Shown here: positions 1-10,000 of the stretch, piece by piece
How the letters are laid out: each line of letters opens with the position of its first letter
Position numbering within the stretch: position 1 is the first letter of the stretch
Source of the DNA: Rotaria macrura
Lineage: Eukaryota; Rotifera; Eurotatoria; Philodinida; Philodinidae
Direction: 5' to 3'
Length of the DNA: 64,000 bases
Assembly: GCA_900239685.1 (NCBI GenBank)
Contig: OENT01000370.1
Coordinates: 1-64,000 of the forward strand
Notes under the pieces: model-generated
What the model saw: the letters and a program-made list of their open reading frames with translations, nothing else
Told to the model about the DNA's origin: nothing
The model's database searches: none
Position numbers and translations under genes: made by a program

Positions 1-249
1 TCGTTTAAATGTTATTATCGACAAAAATTAGTTAAACATATAATTGCTCAATGTACTCTTGCTCAAACTGCTGATCAAATATCAATTACTGTCTTAGATG
101 CAATTAAATGGATCGATTTATCGTGGGAAAATGTTACGGAAAATACAATTAAAAATGGTTTTCGTGCTGCTGGTTTTATTCATTCTTCTTCAACGTCTTC
201 GTCGTCTATGGTGGGTGTGGGTGTGGGTGTCATCATCATCAACTGTTGA
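1..249 (+). CDS. C-terminal end of a pogo/Tigger-type DDE transposase (5' part outside window)
   Basis: Frame 1 is open from the first base to a TGA at 247-249. The first ~60 residues read like the C-terminal end of the DDE_1 catalytic region of Tigger/pogo/jerky transposases: SFKCYYRQKLVKHI, then an ITVLDAIKWIDLSWENV block, then TIKNGFRAAGF. In that family this follows the last catalytic acidic residue, so the catalytic triad would lie outside the window. After GFRAAGF the frame runs into a serine-rich stretch and then Gly-Val repeats encoded by TGTGGG units, which are unlikely to be original transposase. The copy therefore looks joined to, or extended by, a simple repeat. Whether the upstream part is intact cannot be seen. 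The family call is by recognition of the motif order. Confidence 0.7.
   Translation, partial: SFKCYYRQKLVKHIIAQCTLAQTADQISITVLDAIKWIDLSWENVTENTIKNGFRAAGFIHSSSTSSSSMVGVGVGVIIINC
211..230 (+). repeat. Short TGTGGG (telomere-type) repeat run
   Basis: About three head-to-tail TGTGGG units lie directly inside the end of the transposase reading frame. TGTGGG is the reported telomere unit of bdelloid rotifers, so this is either an interstitial telomere-type tract or a chance G-rich microsatellite. It is too short to decide. Confidence 0.5.
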
Positions 250-1542
250 TCTTCAACTCTGGCTATTCTAACCAGAGAAATGAATAAGAAAGTCTTTATT
301 CGGATTAGATTCAGTTTCACTCACTATCATTGTAAAGATATCATTCTTTTCAATGTTAAATCCAAGTGGATCCGTTTTTTAATATTTCATTATCATAAAA
401 AGATGGATTTTTGAAATTTACGCTATACTTAAAAGTAAAAAGTATCCATTTCTTGAAAATTTCAACTTCATCAATCTAGATATTCTTGACGTATTGAGTC
501 CTCAATATAAAGACTTTCTGCAAATACTAGCATTAAAGCTATTAGTGAGAAAATCATTAAAAGTCGCAGTTCAAAAATTGTCTAAAACGTTATTGTCGAT
601 TTTCGTGAAAATTCTTTCTTGTGTAAAGTATATGGAAATCTGCATAGTCTAATTATGTCATTTAAGCTGAGATGGCTTAAACCAAAATTGAAAAGCTCAC
701 ATTTCTGCATTCTATGAAAGAGTCGTAGCACAAGAGAATATCTAACGATTGTTTTTTTTCTCGGAAAAATACTGTAAAAAGTCCTCTATTAATGAGGAAA
801 AATGGACTCGATTCATGGACCTATAATATGAAGGTATCTAGTTTGTCAATATGAAAGTATATATGGCACAATCTATATGAAGTTGATGAAGAAATTAATG
901 CAAGAGTTTGCATAGTTATTTTTAATACTTAAAGACGAAGCTTATAGTATGACAGACATTCTTCCGCATCTGTGTGGTATAATATTCATATTATTCATTG
1001 TTTAACGTAGTTCTCTTCCTTGCACGGTAGTTAGATTTTTATTTATTTTAACACTTTGACAAGTATTGGTACAAGAAGGTGGCATTCGTCTGAAAATAGA
1101 AATGATAAAAGTTTGTATAAAATTTTGCAATATATATATTTTCTTTTCGGTCTCGTGTTTAAATAACATTTAATAGTGGTACGGACAAGAAGTTAATACT
1201 GATAAGGAAAGCTTTGCTTTCACCTTCATCTGTGTCACGATAGTACCACATTGTGTCCTATTCCATTAGTGTTTGCTGTTTGATCATATGGTTCTTGAAA
1301 TTTAACGTGTTTCCTGATTTCACCATTATGTTTGTTCAAGATTGTTGACGCATGCTTCATTAAGTTTGACGTGTCAGTTGATTGTGTTGAAGACATTTCA
1401 ATATTAAGTTTCTTTAAATAGACATTTTCTTTCATCAGTTGCATAATCAATGATCATAGCTCACGCTAGAATTAATTTTACAGATTACATTTTGTTGGCT
1501 GTGATGTTGAAGTATTTCTAATTTACATTGATCGTCCTTTTC
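250..1542. other. Gene-poor stretch, nothing recognised
   Basis: AT-rich sequence dense with stops in all frames. A 71-codon minus-strand frame at 1235-1450 has no recognisable motif and is not called. Confidence 0.6.
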
Positions 1543-1710
1543 CTAAATATATCTAATAAGTTCTCGCATTCGTTCATTAAGTCCTCTCTTTGTTTCTCGA
1601 AAATATTCTATACCACATTCTCGTGGAGTTTCGTAAACAATAGATTTTGATTTTCTATTGATGCTATAGAATCGGAATGAAAGATGATTGTTTTCGTGGA
1701 TAGGAAAAAT
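1543..1710 (-). pseudogene. GIY-YIG nuclease-like relic (retroelement-type fragment)
   Basis: On the minus strand one frame is open for about 55 codons and ends at TAG 1543-1545. It contains IVYETPRECGIEYFRETKRG followed by LNERMRELIRYI. The spacing (VYxxPxxCGxxYxxETKRxLxxRxxE) resembles the GIY-YIG domain found at the C-terminus of endonuclease-bearing Penelope-like retroelements and related proteins (compare the usual 'CG..YIGET.R.L..R..EH'). The GIY tyrosine pair and glycine are partly altered (EYFRET instead of YIGET), so it is probably dead. No reverse transcriptase was found beside it. The assignment rests on this short motif only. Confidence 0.35.
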
Positions 1711-2539
1711 AAAGCTTTATTTTTTATTTTTCAATTTTTTTCTTAAATACTTCAATACAAGGAGTTTAAGGTGATGATGGGATGAATGCAAATTTATCTT
1801 TCTTCTTATGATCATGAATATATTGGGAATAGTTGTTGTTGTTGCGTGAACCATACGTTGTGCGAATATACTGTTTTACACAGTAATGCTAAGTTGTCAT
1901 ACACAGTATTTTTGCTTCAGTCGTTACTGAATTTTCTCAAAATTTTCAATATTTGATGCAGTCTTCTATTCAATGCAGCGAAACATGTTTTCTTTGAATG
2001 AAAAGTTAGAATGAAATAAATTTTCGAACACAAGATATAACTTAATTATAAACTCTGATGTTGAATGCTAGTGAAAATTAGAATTAGCTTAAGAAAACAA
2101 CGTAATCCGCCTAAGTTATGAGAGAATTCGATTTTAATCTAGTCTTCAGAAGATTCGCACCTCCATCTTTATGACTAAAACAATGCGATCAGCAAACCTT
2201 TTGTAAAACCATTTTGTATAATTTCCACAATCATGTCAATACACTGAGGTTTCGTAATTCACATGCTTTTTGAAGATGAAATTCGATGGAAGATACTGTA
2301 ACAAAAGAGACCTGATTTCCATCATTCGAAACGTAAATGATACAAAATACATTTGAAAGAGACGTGTTTCGTGTTTTCTCCTAATCTTGACTCTGTAAAA
2401 TGCCATTTCTTGTCGACCGACATGAACTCAACAACGTTTTGCTTTAAAAATTAATCTAAAAAACGCAGAACGAAATGCACGTCGGAATCTCAGAAACGTG
2501 TTATGCTGTGCGTTTCATTAAATATTTTACATCATGTGC

Positions 2540-2640
2540 AGTAGTTAAGATGATTTGTATTCTGTTTTACCGTCAATTCACAATTTGCAACTGTGAATCT
2601 GTGTTCATTATGAAGAAGTTACTCTAACTATTAGTTTTAT
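2540..2640 (-). repeat. Dispersed repeat, copy A (inverse of 6905-7005)
   Basis: Reverse-complementing this stretch gives a sequence closely matching 6905-7005. The core GAACACAGATTCACAGTTGC is shared exactly, and weaker matching continues on both sides for a total of about 80-100 bp. Confidence 0.65.
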
Positions 2641-3242
2641 TAGGTGTAGTAGTTACTTCTTAGCAATATGCACAAGTGTCTTTCTCTAGATACATTTATC
2701 GCATATCAGTAGATGTCTTAAAGTAGAAACAAAAGTCGAAAAGATTCTATTTTGCACTATAGGATATGATCGCTGTCATGCTGAGAAGTATAGTATTCGA
2801 AACGATTTGAACATTTTCTTTCTCGTTCTGAACAGAAAAATATATATGATACCAAGAGACAGAAAGGACACTTTTGAGTCACGTGCATTATCTAGCGTTT
2901 TGTTTTTGTTGCATCATTTGTTTTTCAAATTATCATACCGGGTATTGTATACACCATCTATACATTAGATGTGTTAAATCATTTGGGAGTTTTATAAAGT
3001 TTCAAGAAGAAAATATTCTGTACTGATTTTTTGTATATAGGTTCGAATCTCAAAATATGTTCAAGTGCAAGATGACATATGTTAGAACGCTGTTCAAATT
3101 TCATAATTTGGATTAGGAGAGAAGATGGAATCTAAGAGGATCTTATGAATTATGATTTTTCATTTGGTGAAAATAATTATAACGAGGTTCACGAACAGAT
3201 CAGAGCATTATCATAATTTAGAAAATCAATGATTTATAAAAG

Positions 3243-3396
3243 TGTATATATGTATCTCGTAGGACAGGTTGAAATTCTGTTTAAATTAAATGATTTTAAC
3301 CTGAACTGGTTCAGTTTAGAATCTTCTTAGTTGAGATCAAAGTATTTTAATCTGAATTGAATTTCAATCTCACCTACGACATATATTTATATATAC
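3243..3396. repeat. Imperfect ~50-bp inverted repeat (hairpin/MITE-like)
   Basis: The left arm at 3243-3290 and right arm at 3346-3396 are reverse complements over about 50 bp with scattered mismatches (shared words include TCGTAGG and TTGAAATT). The spacer carries a second near-palindrome, CTGAACTGGTTCAG at 3301-3314. No coding capacity. It resembles a small foldback or MITE relic. Confidence 0.6.
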
Positions 3397-4028
3397 TTAA
3401 TAGACAGTTCATGCTGTTAGTTCAGATCGAAAGTCAAAAATAGATGAAGAACAACTCTCATTCATCATTCTGATAAATTGAAATTTCAAAGAACAGGAGT
3501 AACTAGATTTTATTCAGTTGTCTTTCTATGAATATTATAAAATCAATATGTAGAATACGCATTGGATGTCATTAAGACATCACATTGTGAGTGCGGATAT
3601 TCTAACAAGCACAGAAATTCTTCTTTTAGACTCTGCATTCGATCATGCATCGACAAGTATACAACGTTGTCGCAAATAATTTCACAATAAATAGCTGCCA
3701 TATAATTCCATTGAACAAATATCTGAATATCAATATGTTAAAAACTCCTTGTATGCAGAGGACATTTAAAAAAGTACTACAATTGGCTTCTTTTTGGTGC
3801 TAGAAAACGTGAAAACATTTGACTTTGATGATCCCACTAACATTTCAGATGTATTTTATTCGAATTTTACCCGCCTTTGCGCAAAAGTTATTTCACTTTA
3901 TCGTAATGGAAGCAAACGTTAACGTATCCAGATTAAAAACAATTTCACAATACTTTGTCTTCAATTAGCAAAATACTCACACCAGATGTTTGGTCGGTTT
4001 ACAAGGAACTAGTTGTTTTTCTCGCCAA

Positions 4029-4620
4029 AATATGAGTGCAATTAAAAATCTTAGGCTCTCAAATTTATCTGATTTGAAAAATAAACGATCTGCCCTTCAT
4101 CAAATTCTGTACGCTTATACTTTCAATGAAAGATTTTACTCCTCGCTGTGTATCTGTTCACAGTCACACTTATCGACAAGCAATCATCAAAAACTTGTTT
4201 ATCGCTAGTGGTAACCAGCTTTTTATTTTGATGGATGGAACTTATCTATATATTCAAAAATCATGCATTAATGACATCCAACAAAGAAAAATAATTTTCA
4301 CAAACATAGAAATTTAGAAAAACCAGTGATAATCACTTCGATTGTGGTTTTGTTATTTTTCTGAGAATACAAAAAGCTTATTTCTTTTAGGCGGGATCTA
4401 TTCCTAATGTTATTTGGCCATTTCATGGTGGTAAAATAATAATGATTCTTACATTGCTAAACATAAACACTATAACGATGATCATTGCATTCTGCAATTA
4501 CTTCATAATGGTGACATCATCATAGTTGACAGAGGTTTTCATGATGCAATCACGGAGCAATCAAGATGCTTGGTTTTCAAGCAGTTAAAAATCCTTCCAA
4601 AAATGGTAGCTATTTCCTAC
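4029..4620 (+). pseudogene. Decayed DDE transposase, several frame breaks
   Basis: Fragments of one transposase are spread over at least three frames. First comes SNLSDLKNKRSALHQILYAY (about 4056-4120). Then, in another frame, there is a TPRCVSVHSHTYRQAIIKNL block and FILMDGTYLYIQKS (about 4135-4263), where the Asp of MDGTY would be the first catalytic acid. After a gap and frame change the open frame 4438-4620 contains NNDSYIAKHKHYNDDHCIL and GDIIIVDRGFHDAI, typical of the second catalytic Asp region (GD..VVDRGFRD). This layout matches DDE_Tnp_4-like/Harbinger-like transposases common in invertebrates. No ATG-led intact ORF remains and no terminal repeats were located. Confidence 0.6.
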
Positions 4621-5993
4621 AGTTAATTATAACTAAAGCATGTATAATAAAAAAAAGTCGTCGGATAATAGAAAGTGATTAGTTTTAGGTTTACTGTCTT
4701 TTTGAAGGCTAAACGAAAAATTCATTCGTATCGTCAATCGATATATCAAACAATTTAAATACCGGAATAAACCAATCGAAAGCACAACTAAATACGCTAA
4801 TAAGGGGTATTTTAGCATATGAGAATGATTTGCAACAAAATATTTCATAACCGGTTAATATTAAATGGAAAAGATACGAGCTCATAACTTACTTCTTTCC
4901 TCTTATGATAATTGAGGATACTAATCGTTACGTTTCTGTATGTTCCAATCTCAATTTTATAGGCTTTAGACTGGTACATAACGATTTTAGAGATAATTAT
5001 CGATTTATGAAAAATTAAACATTATATTATCAAATCTTTGAAAACTTCACACCAAAATTCAAATAACCTTAAAATTAGTGTTAAAACATATGAGCAGCCC
5101 TATGATCAAATTCAAATAAACTTCTCAACACCACTTTCATCCCCCATGAATTACTTAGCTACTGCAGTGCAGTCTGACAACTATCATAAGAAACTCACTC
5201 AATGCTGGTATTTTATGTTTCCTCGAACTATGTATTTTATCCTACTGTGTTCATAAACCAAACTTTGTATCGTACATTTTGGCATGTGTTTGACAAATTT
5301 CCATGACAAAAGTCATCAGCATTTAGTCCCAGAACAATAAATTCTTCAAAATTTCGAAAACTACTTAGAATATATGGAGCTACAAAAACCAGACGAAGAA
5401 GACGAATCTATGCAAAAAAATCATTATGCTATCGATCAGCGCAAAGTCGGACGATTAACTTTGTGATCTTTAAAATCATTTTTTCTTAAATGAAATAAAT
5501 TATTCAAATGTATTCAAGCTCTTAATAGAAAATCATCTGAATACACTTTTCCATCGTATGTTTATAACAAGGAATCAAGTATGCTCCAGTGAGAAAAAGA
5601 ATATTCTTGACTTTTTCTAGTAATAGAAAGCATCTAATAACTCAACCCAGTAGAGTAATTCCGATAATTGGATCACATAGGATTGTGCATGTTTATTTTT
5701 TTAAAACCAAGGAAATCCTATACAATTTATGAGGAAAACATCTTTCGAATTCTAATATAGTACTTTGACAGAATCTCGCGTGAGCTTTTGATGCAATCTC
5801 TTACAATGTCACCAAGTACTGATCAAATTCTAAATAAGAAAATAGAGTTCTTCCGTTTGTATAGATCCATCTTCCAAAATCCGATCGAAATTTGCCGATT
5901 GATCGAATTCTGCATAGGATAAATTCACATGAAAAAATGTAATAAATGTATCGAGAGAAGGAGTCTTATGAATATTGATAAAAAGAAGGCTTA
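4621..5993. other. Gene-poor stretch
   Basis: No gene, tRNA or clear repeat seen. The small frames at 4633-4848 (-) and 5038-5256 (+) show no recognisable motif. Confidence 0.55.
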
Positions 5994-6240
5994 TTAAGGC
6001 CCCCCCCCCCTCAAAAATCGATCTTGGCCCAGGAACGTTCGAAATGTGAAAAACTTACAGGATATGTTAGGCTTGGTATGAAAAGGTTATGGTTAAATTT
6101 TCAACCTTCTATCATGATTTTTGGCTGAGATACGGACCTGACAAGGGTCAAAAATAGCGAATTTGGCAACCCAAATTTCTCGGTCCAGGTTCATGATATA
6201 TCTTTAATTCTTTTTTTGTTAGAAAGAGCATGTGCACATG

Positions 6241-6410
6241 GAGGGCACTGCAGAGTCCTTTTTTTTAAATTCTTACTTTTTTAGCGGAAAACAGAAATCA
6301 CAATTTCAATGACTTCAAAAATCGCGAAAAAAACGGGGGGTTGGAATAGAGTTCCTTTTTTATATAGTCATAAAGAACGGTTTTTGAAAAAAAGGGCTCT
6401 GCAGTGCCCT
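6241..6410. repeat. Internal inverted repeat within the TTAA element
   Basis: GAGGGCACTGCAGAGTCC plus a T-run at 6241-6264 pairs with an A-run plus GGGCTCTGCAGTGCCCT at 6387-6410. The arms differ at one or two positions. Between them lies AT-rich sequence. Confidence 0.7.
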
Positions 6411-6640
6411 GCATCTTGATATGCTGTTTCAAACAAAAAAAATTTAATACATCCTATGGAGCTGGACTGAGAAATTTGGGATGCACTTTTTTGAAATTGC
6501 AAACTGAGAAAAAACGAAAAAGATTTTTTCGACCAATTTTTCGACCAATTTTTTCGATATTTTAGAATTTTTGAGGAAAATCCATTTTTTTGAGATGGGC
6601 TTCCAGAAATCCTTAAAGTTTACTGCAAAATAGAGGTTTT

Positions 6641-6851
6641 GGGCAAAAACCTATAATAATTCTGAAAGAGCGAAGAACGCGCTAATTTTTGATGCATTTA
6701 TCCGAATTTCGAAATTTTTGAAAAAAATACAGTTTTTTTGAGAAGACTTACAAAAAACGAGATTTGGGCTAAAAACCTATATCAATTCTGAAAGAGCGAA
6801 GAACGGGCTATCGTCTGGTGCATCTATCTCAGTTTCGGAATTTTCCCGAAA
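6641..6851. repeat. Two diverged direct copies, 125 bp apart, within the TTAA element
   Basis: Copy 1 (6641-6724) and copy 2 (6766-6851) share AATTCTGAAAGAGCGAAGAA, as well as AAAAACCTATA upstream of it and GATGCAT/GGTGCAT, TTTCG and related words downstream. This is a past internal duplication. Confidence 0.7.
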
Positions 6852-6904
6852 ATTGACTTTTTTTGGAGGGGGGGGGGGGCCTTAACAAATATGCATCATC
6901 AAAC

Positions 6905-7005
6905 AAATATTTAGAGTAAATTCTTTATGATGAACACAGATTCACAGTTGCAAATTGGGAATTGAAGGTAAAAAAAACTAGAAATCATATTAATTCGGGA
7001 TAAGA
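6905..7005 (+). repeat. Dispersed repeat, copy B (inverse of 2540-2640)
   Basis: It begins about 20 bp after the right end of the TTAA element and shares GAACACAGATTCACAGTTGC and flanking words with the reverse complement of 2540-2640. Confidence 0.65.
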
Positions 7006-10000
7006 AAACATGAAAAAAGGTGTCAACTTTTGAGAGTGGATGTTTTATAGAAAATAGTCACTCGAAAATTTGAAGAATAGTAAGCATATCAATAGATAGC
7101 CCTATAGTCGAGATCTACGACCGCTTCATAGAAACCAGCATTAACGAGGTTTAATAAGTCTCTGTAATCCTGAAAACAATTTAACAACATATGATAATAC
7201 ACTTATAGTTGAAAGAAGTCTACTCAAAACATTTGAAGCAGAATGTTATGCTCTTTCTAACGAAGACAGTCAAATATCACTATACCATATCCTATGGGGC
7301 TGTTAAAATAGGGAACAGGAAATCGTCAGGAACTTCATGACGACTAAAAGTTCACAGTTCCGTTTTATGATATCTTGATTGGTGAATGACTTCGAAAAGA
7401 AGCAGATTTCAGTCAACACTGAACGACCGAACTATTAGCTTTTCTATAAATGATGCATATAAGGTTGGGAAAAGTTATGTATTTACTTCATGATCTCTTT
7501 TTCGCTCCAGCATTCTCCTGTCAATAATTTTATATACTGCATTTGATTAGTTGTTACTGTACATGATAGTAGTAAAATTTGTTTTTTCGAAGCAATGAAA
7601 ACAGAAATCTTCAAAAAGCAAGCGATACCTGCAGCCTTATTTTTTCACAATCAAATCTTACTTAATATAGCGATGCTGAAAGAACATGTACGTAAGTATA
7701 GACAGCGAAAAAAAGACAGAGTTAAACGAAACGATTGGATGGACAACCGCGAGGTGTAACCATGATGAGGAGAGGCGAATGGGTAATTGCCAATTTTATT
7801 TGGAGATTTGCTCATTGAAATTTTACTTTTTCAGAGTTGTCTATTTATTTTTGAATTATAGATATTGTAGCTGAATTTTTTTCACCCGTCTGTATCCTAC
7901 ATACACTCTACTTGTTCTCTCTGCGAAAAGAAGAAGAGAATCATATCTTTTATCTTAACTTTTGCGTATCTTTATTCCATGCTCTCCTTTGTGTATATTT
8001 ATGCTTTATAATACGTTCCCTCTACCTACCGCATCTTCTAATTTTCGAACCGAATTGTAAGGTGGTGACCTCATTTACATCTTATATGTTCTTTTTTCAA
8101 TCATTGTAATAAATTCCATACATATGCATTCCATCGCTGCATAGATTCATACAGATCTCGATACAAATTTCGACAAAATATGGAAATTATATCGATTTGT
8201 CGTACCGTAACGAGTTGAAGTTTTTAACGTATTGCTTTTCAATTATCTCGAAAGAGGTAAAAACTAATAAGGTTGTTTGAAGATCATTCGCCGTAATTTA
8301 TCATACGTTATTCATCTTGCAAGAATAACCTATAGTTTAGCTAAAGCTTCCGACCTACAGAAAGATTTTATCATCGCCTAACGGTGTGGCAGTAAAAAGC
8401 ATTTTCTTTATGGCTACTTATAAAAATCTTTGCTTTTTGAGAAAGCACTAATTCTTCATATGTGGAATATCTATATAGAGCCAGTTGTTTTAGAGTATCG
8501 AATGGGCTTTAAAGCAGTGAAAAGGATTTATTCTAACTATTTTTTCTCTGATAAAAATTAATAATAACAATGAAATATTGTTACACTGGTTTTTGTTGAC
8601 CGAATTCTAGCTGATAACGTGCTCAGAAATATTTAATTTTCATACACATTGATCACAGCCATACATATATCGTTCCATGCAACAATCATATTGCTACATT
8701 GAAACGGGAGTTCATGGACTGTATCAGCTATTGAAAGCCGTAAAAGAACTTAGCTGTCTTTAGGAATGAGAACGAAAAGTAAACTGTCCGTTTAGTAGAG
8801 AATCAAAATTGTCTGCATCGAGTGACAATAAGTCATACTCAGTGTTTTTAGAAACATATCTTTGTTAAGTAATTCAAAATGTGATTTTTCAATAGTCTGA
8901 CACCAGATTTTCCATGCCAAAACCGAATTTTTCTGAATAAAAAAAATACCAAAATCGTAATCAGCACAAAAAAGCTGCATCTATAACTGCATTTGGATTC
9001 GTAAACCTCATAAAACCAATGTTGAAAATCTTAATCACCGCAGTGTGACGTTACATGGACAAACCGATGTATACGAGTGAATTGTAACTTCTTTGTACAA
9101 TTAACAAAAAAGAATGACAGTGCTTCCAGAGAAAATGTTGTTCCTCATCCTTCACCGAGTCTGCGGTAAAAATTTCCAAAGTACGTGGCTCGTCTTGGCT
9201 GAAATACTTGAGTCTCAACTTCGACTTTTCGATAAAAAACATTTTTAAGAGAAATTGTGCCATATATGAGTATAAAGCCCATGTGTGACATATCATTTTG
9301 AAAACTACGGCACAAAGGTTCGAATCCTAAAATTTGAGAAGAAAGTTTTAAATCTTTAGATAGTGCAAAAAAAGTGCGTTATTTAAGATTTCAGTTGTTT
9401 AATCTGATGTTTTGATAAATAGCTACCAAATGGTTCAAAATGATTTTAGTTAGACTTAGCGTTTCGTCATAATTTGAATAGTATTTGGTAGTAATACTTT
9501 CCCTCGAAATCAACTTGAAAATCGACAAGCAGAAACTGAGTCTACATTTTGAGGTATAATGTAAAAATCTCCCTAAAAATAAAAGAAAAAAGGAAACAAT
9601 GGACGATATTCCGTTTTAGTTTTTCACGCTGCATCTTTCCGTGACAGTCTGACTGAGGTTTTTCAAGTCGTTCAGAAATAAAAGGCAAAACAGTATTGAA
9701 AAACTGGGTCTGTAGTATGAGTGAAATTAAAGCTTTGCGTCCTTCTGACCTAATTAAAAAAGCTGAGAACAATTATTTTCATATAGCTTTGTAGTAGTTT
9801 TTACGCTCTATCTTTTAGTTGTTTTGGTTTTTTAAAAAGTGTGTTTCTTATCCGCTCTACGATCGTTTTAAATTGGGTCTACACTTTGACTGAAAATCTT
9901 ATTTCGTTAAAATCGAACTGGAAACAAAAACAAAAGTGAATCATATGAGTGGATAGAGCATTAAATTCTGCACAAAACGCACTATTCATGTTTCTCTTTT

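Larger units (their letters stand above)
1711..4028. other. Gene-poor stretch
   Basis: No gene recognised. It contains one copy of a dispersed repeat (2540-2640) and a hairpin repeat (3243-3396), listed separately. Confidence 0.55.
5994..6885. mobile_element. 892-bp non-autonomous element with poly-C/poly-G inverted ends and TTAA flanks
   Basis: The left end reads TTAAGGCCCCCCCCCCTC followed by AAAAA. The right end is its reverse complement (TTTTTTGGAGGGG... then CCTTAA at 6880-6885). TTAA therefore sits at both outer edges (5994-5997 and 6882-6885), either as the last bases of the inverted repeat or as a duplicated TTAA target site as in piggyBac-type elements. There is no ORF over 60 codons inside. 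The interior holds a 24-bp inverted repeat (6241-6264 with 6387-6410) and a 125-bp-spaced direct duplication (6641-6724 and 6766-6851). The base composition, with long A/T runs and pure C or G ends, differs from its surroundings. Confidence 0.75.

Noticed and set aside
9051..9296. 81-codon minus-strand ORF
   Set aside because: No recognisable family, isolated, no promoter or poly(A) context.
9315..9330. tRNA B-box-like word GGTTCGAATCC
   Set aside because: The T-stem does not pair and no acceptor, D or anticodon arm could be placed around it.
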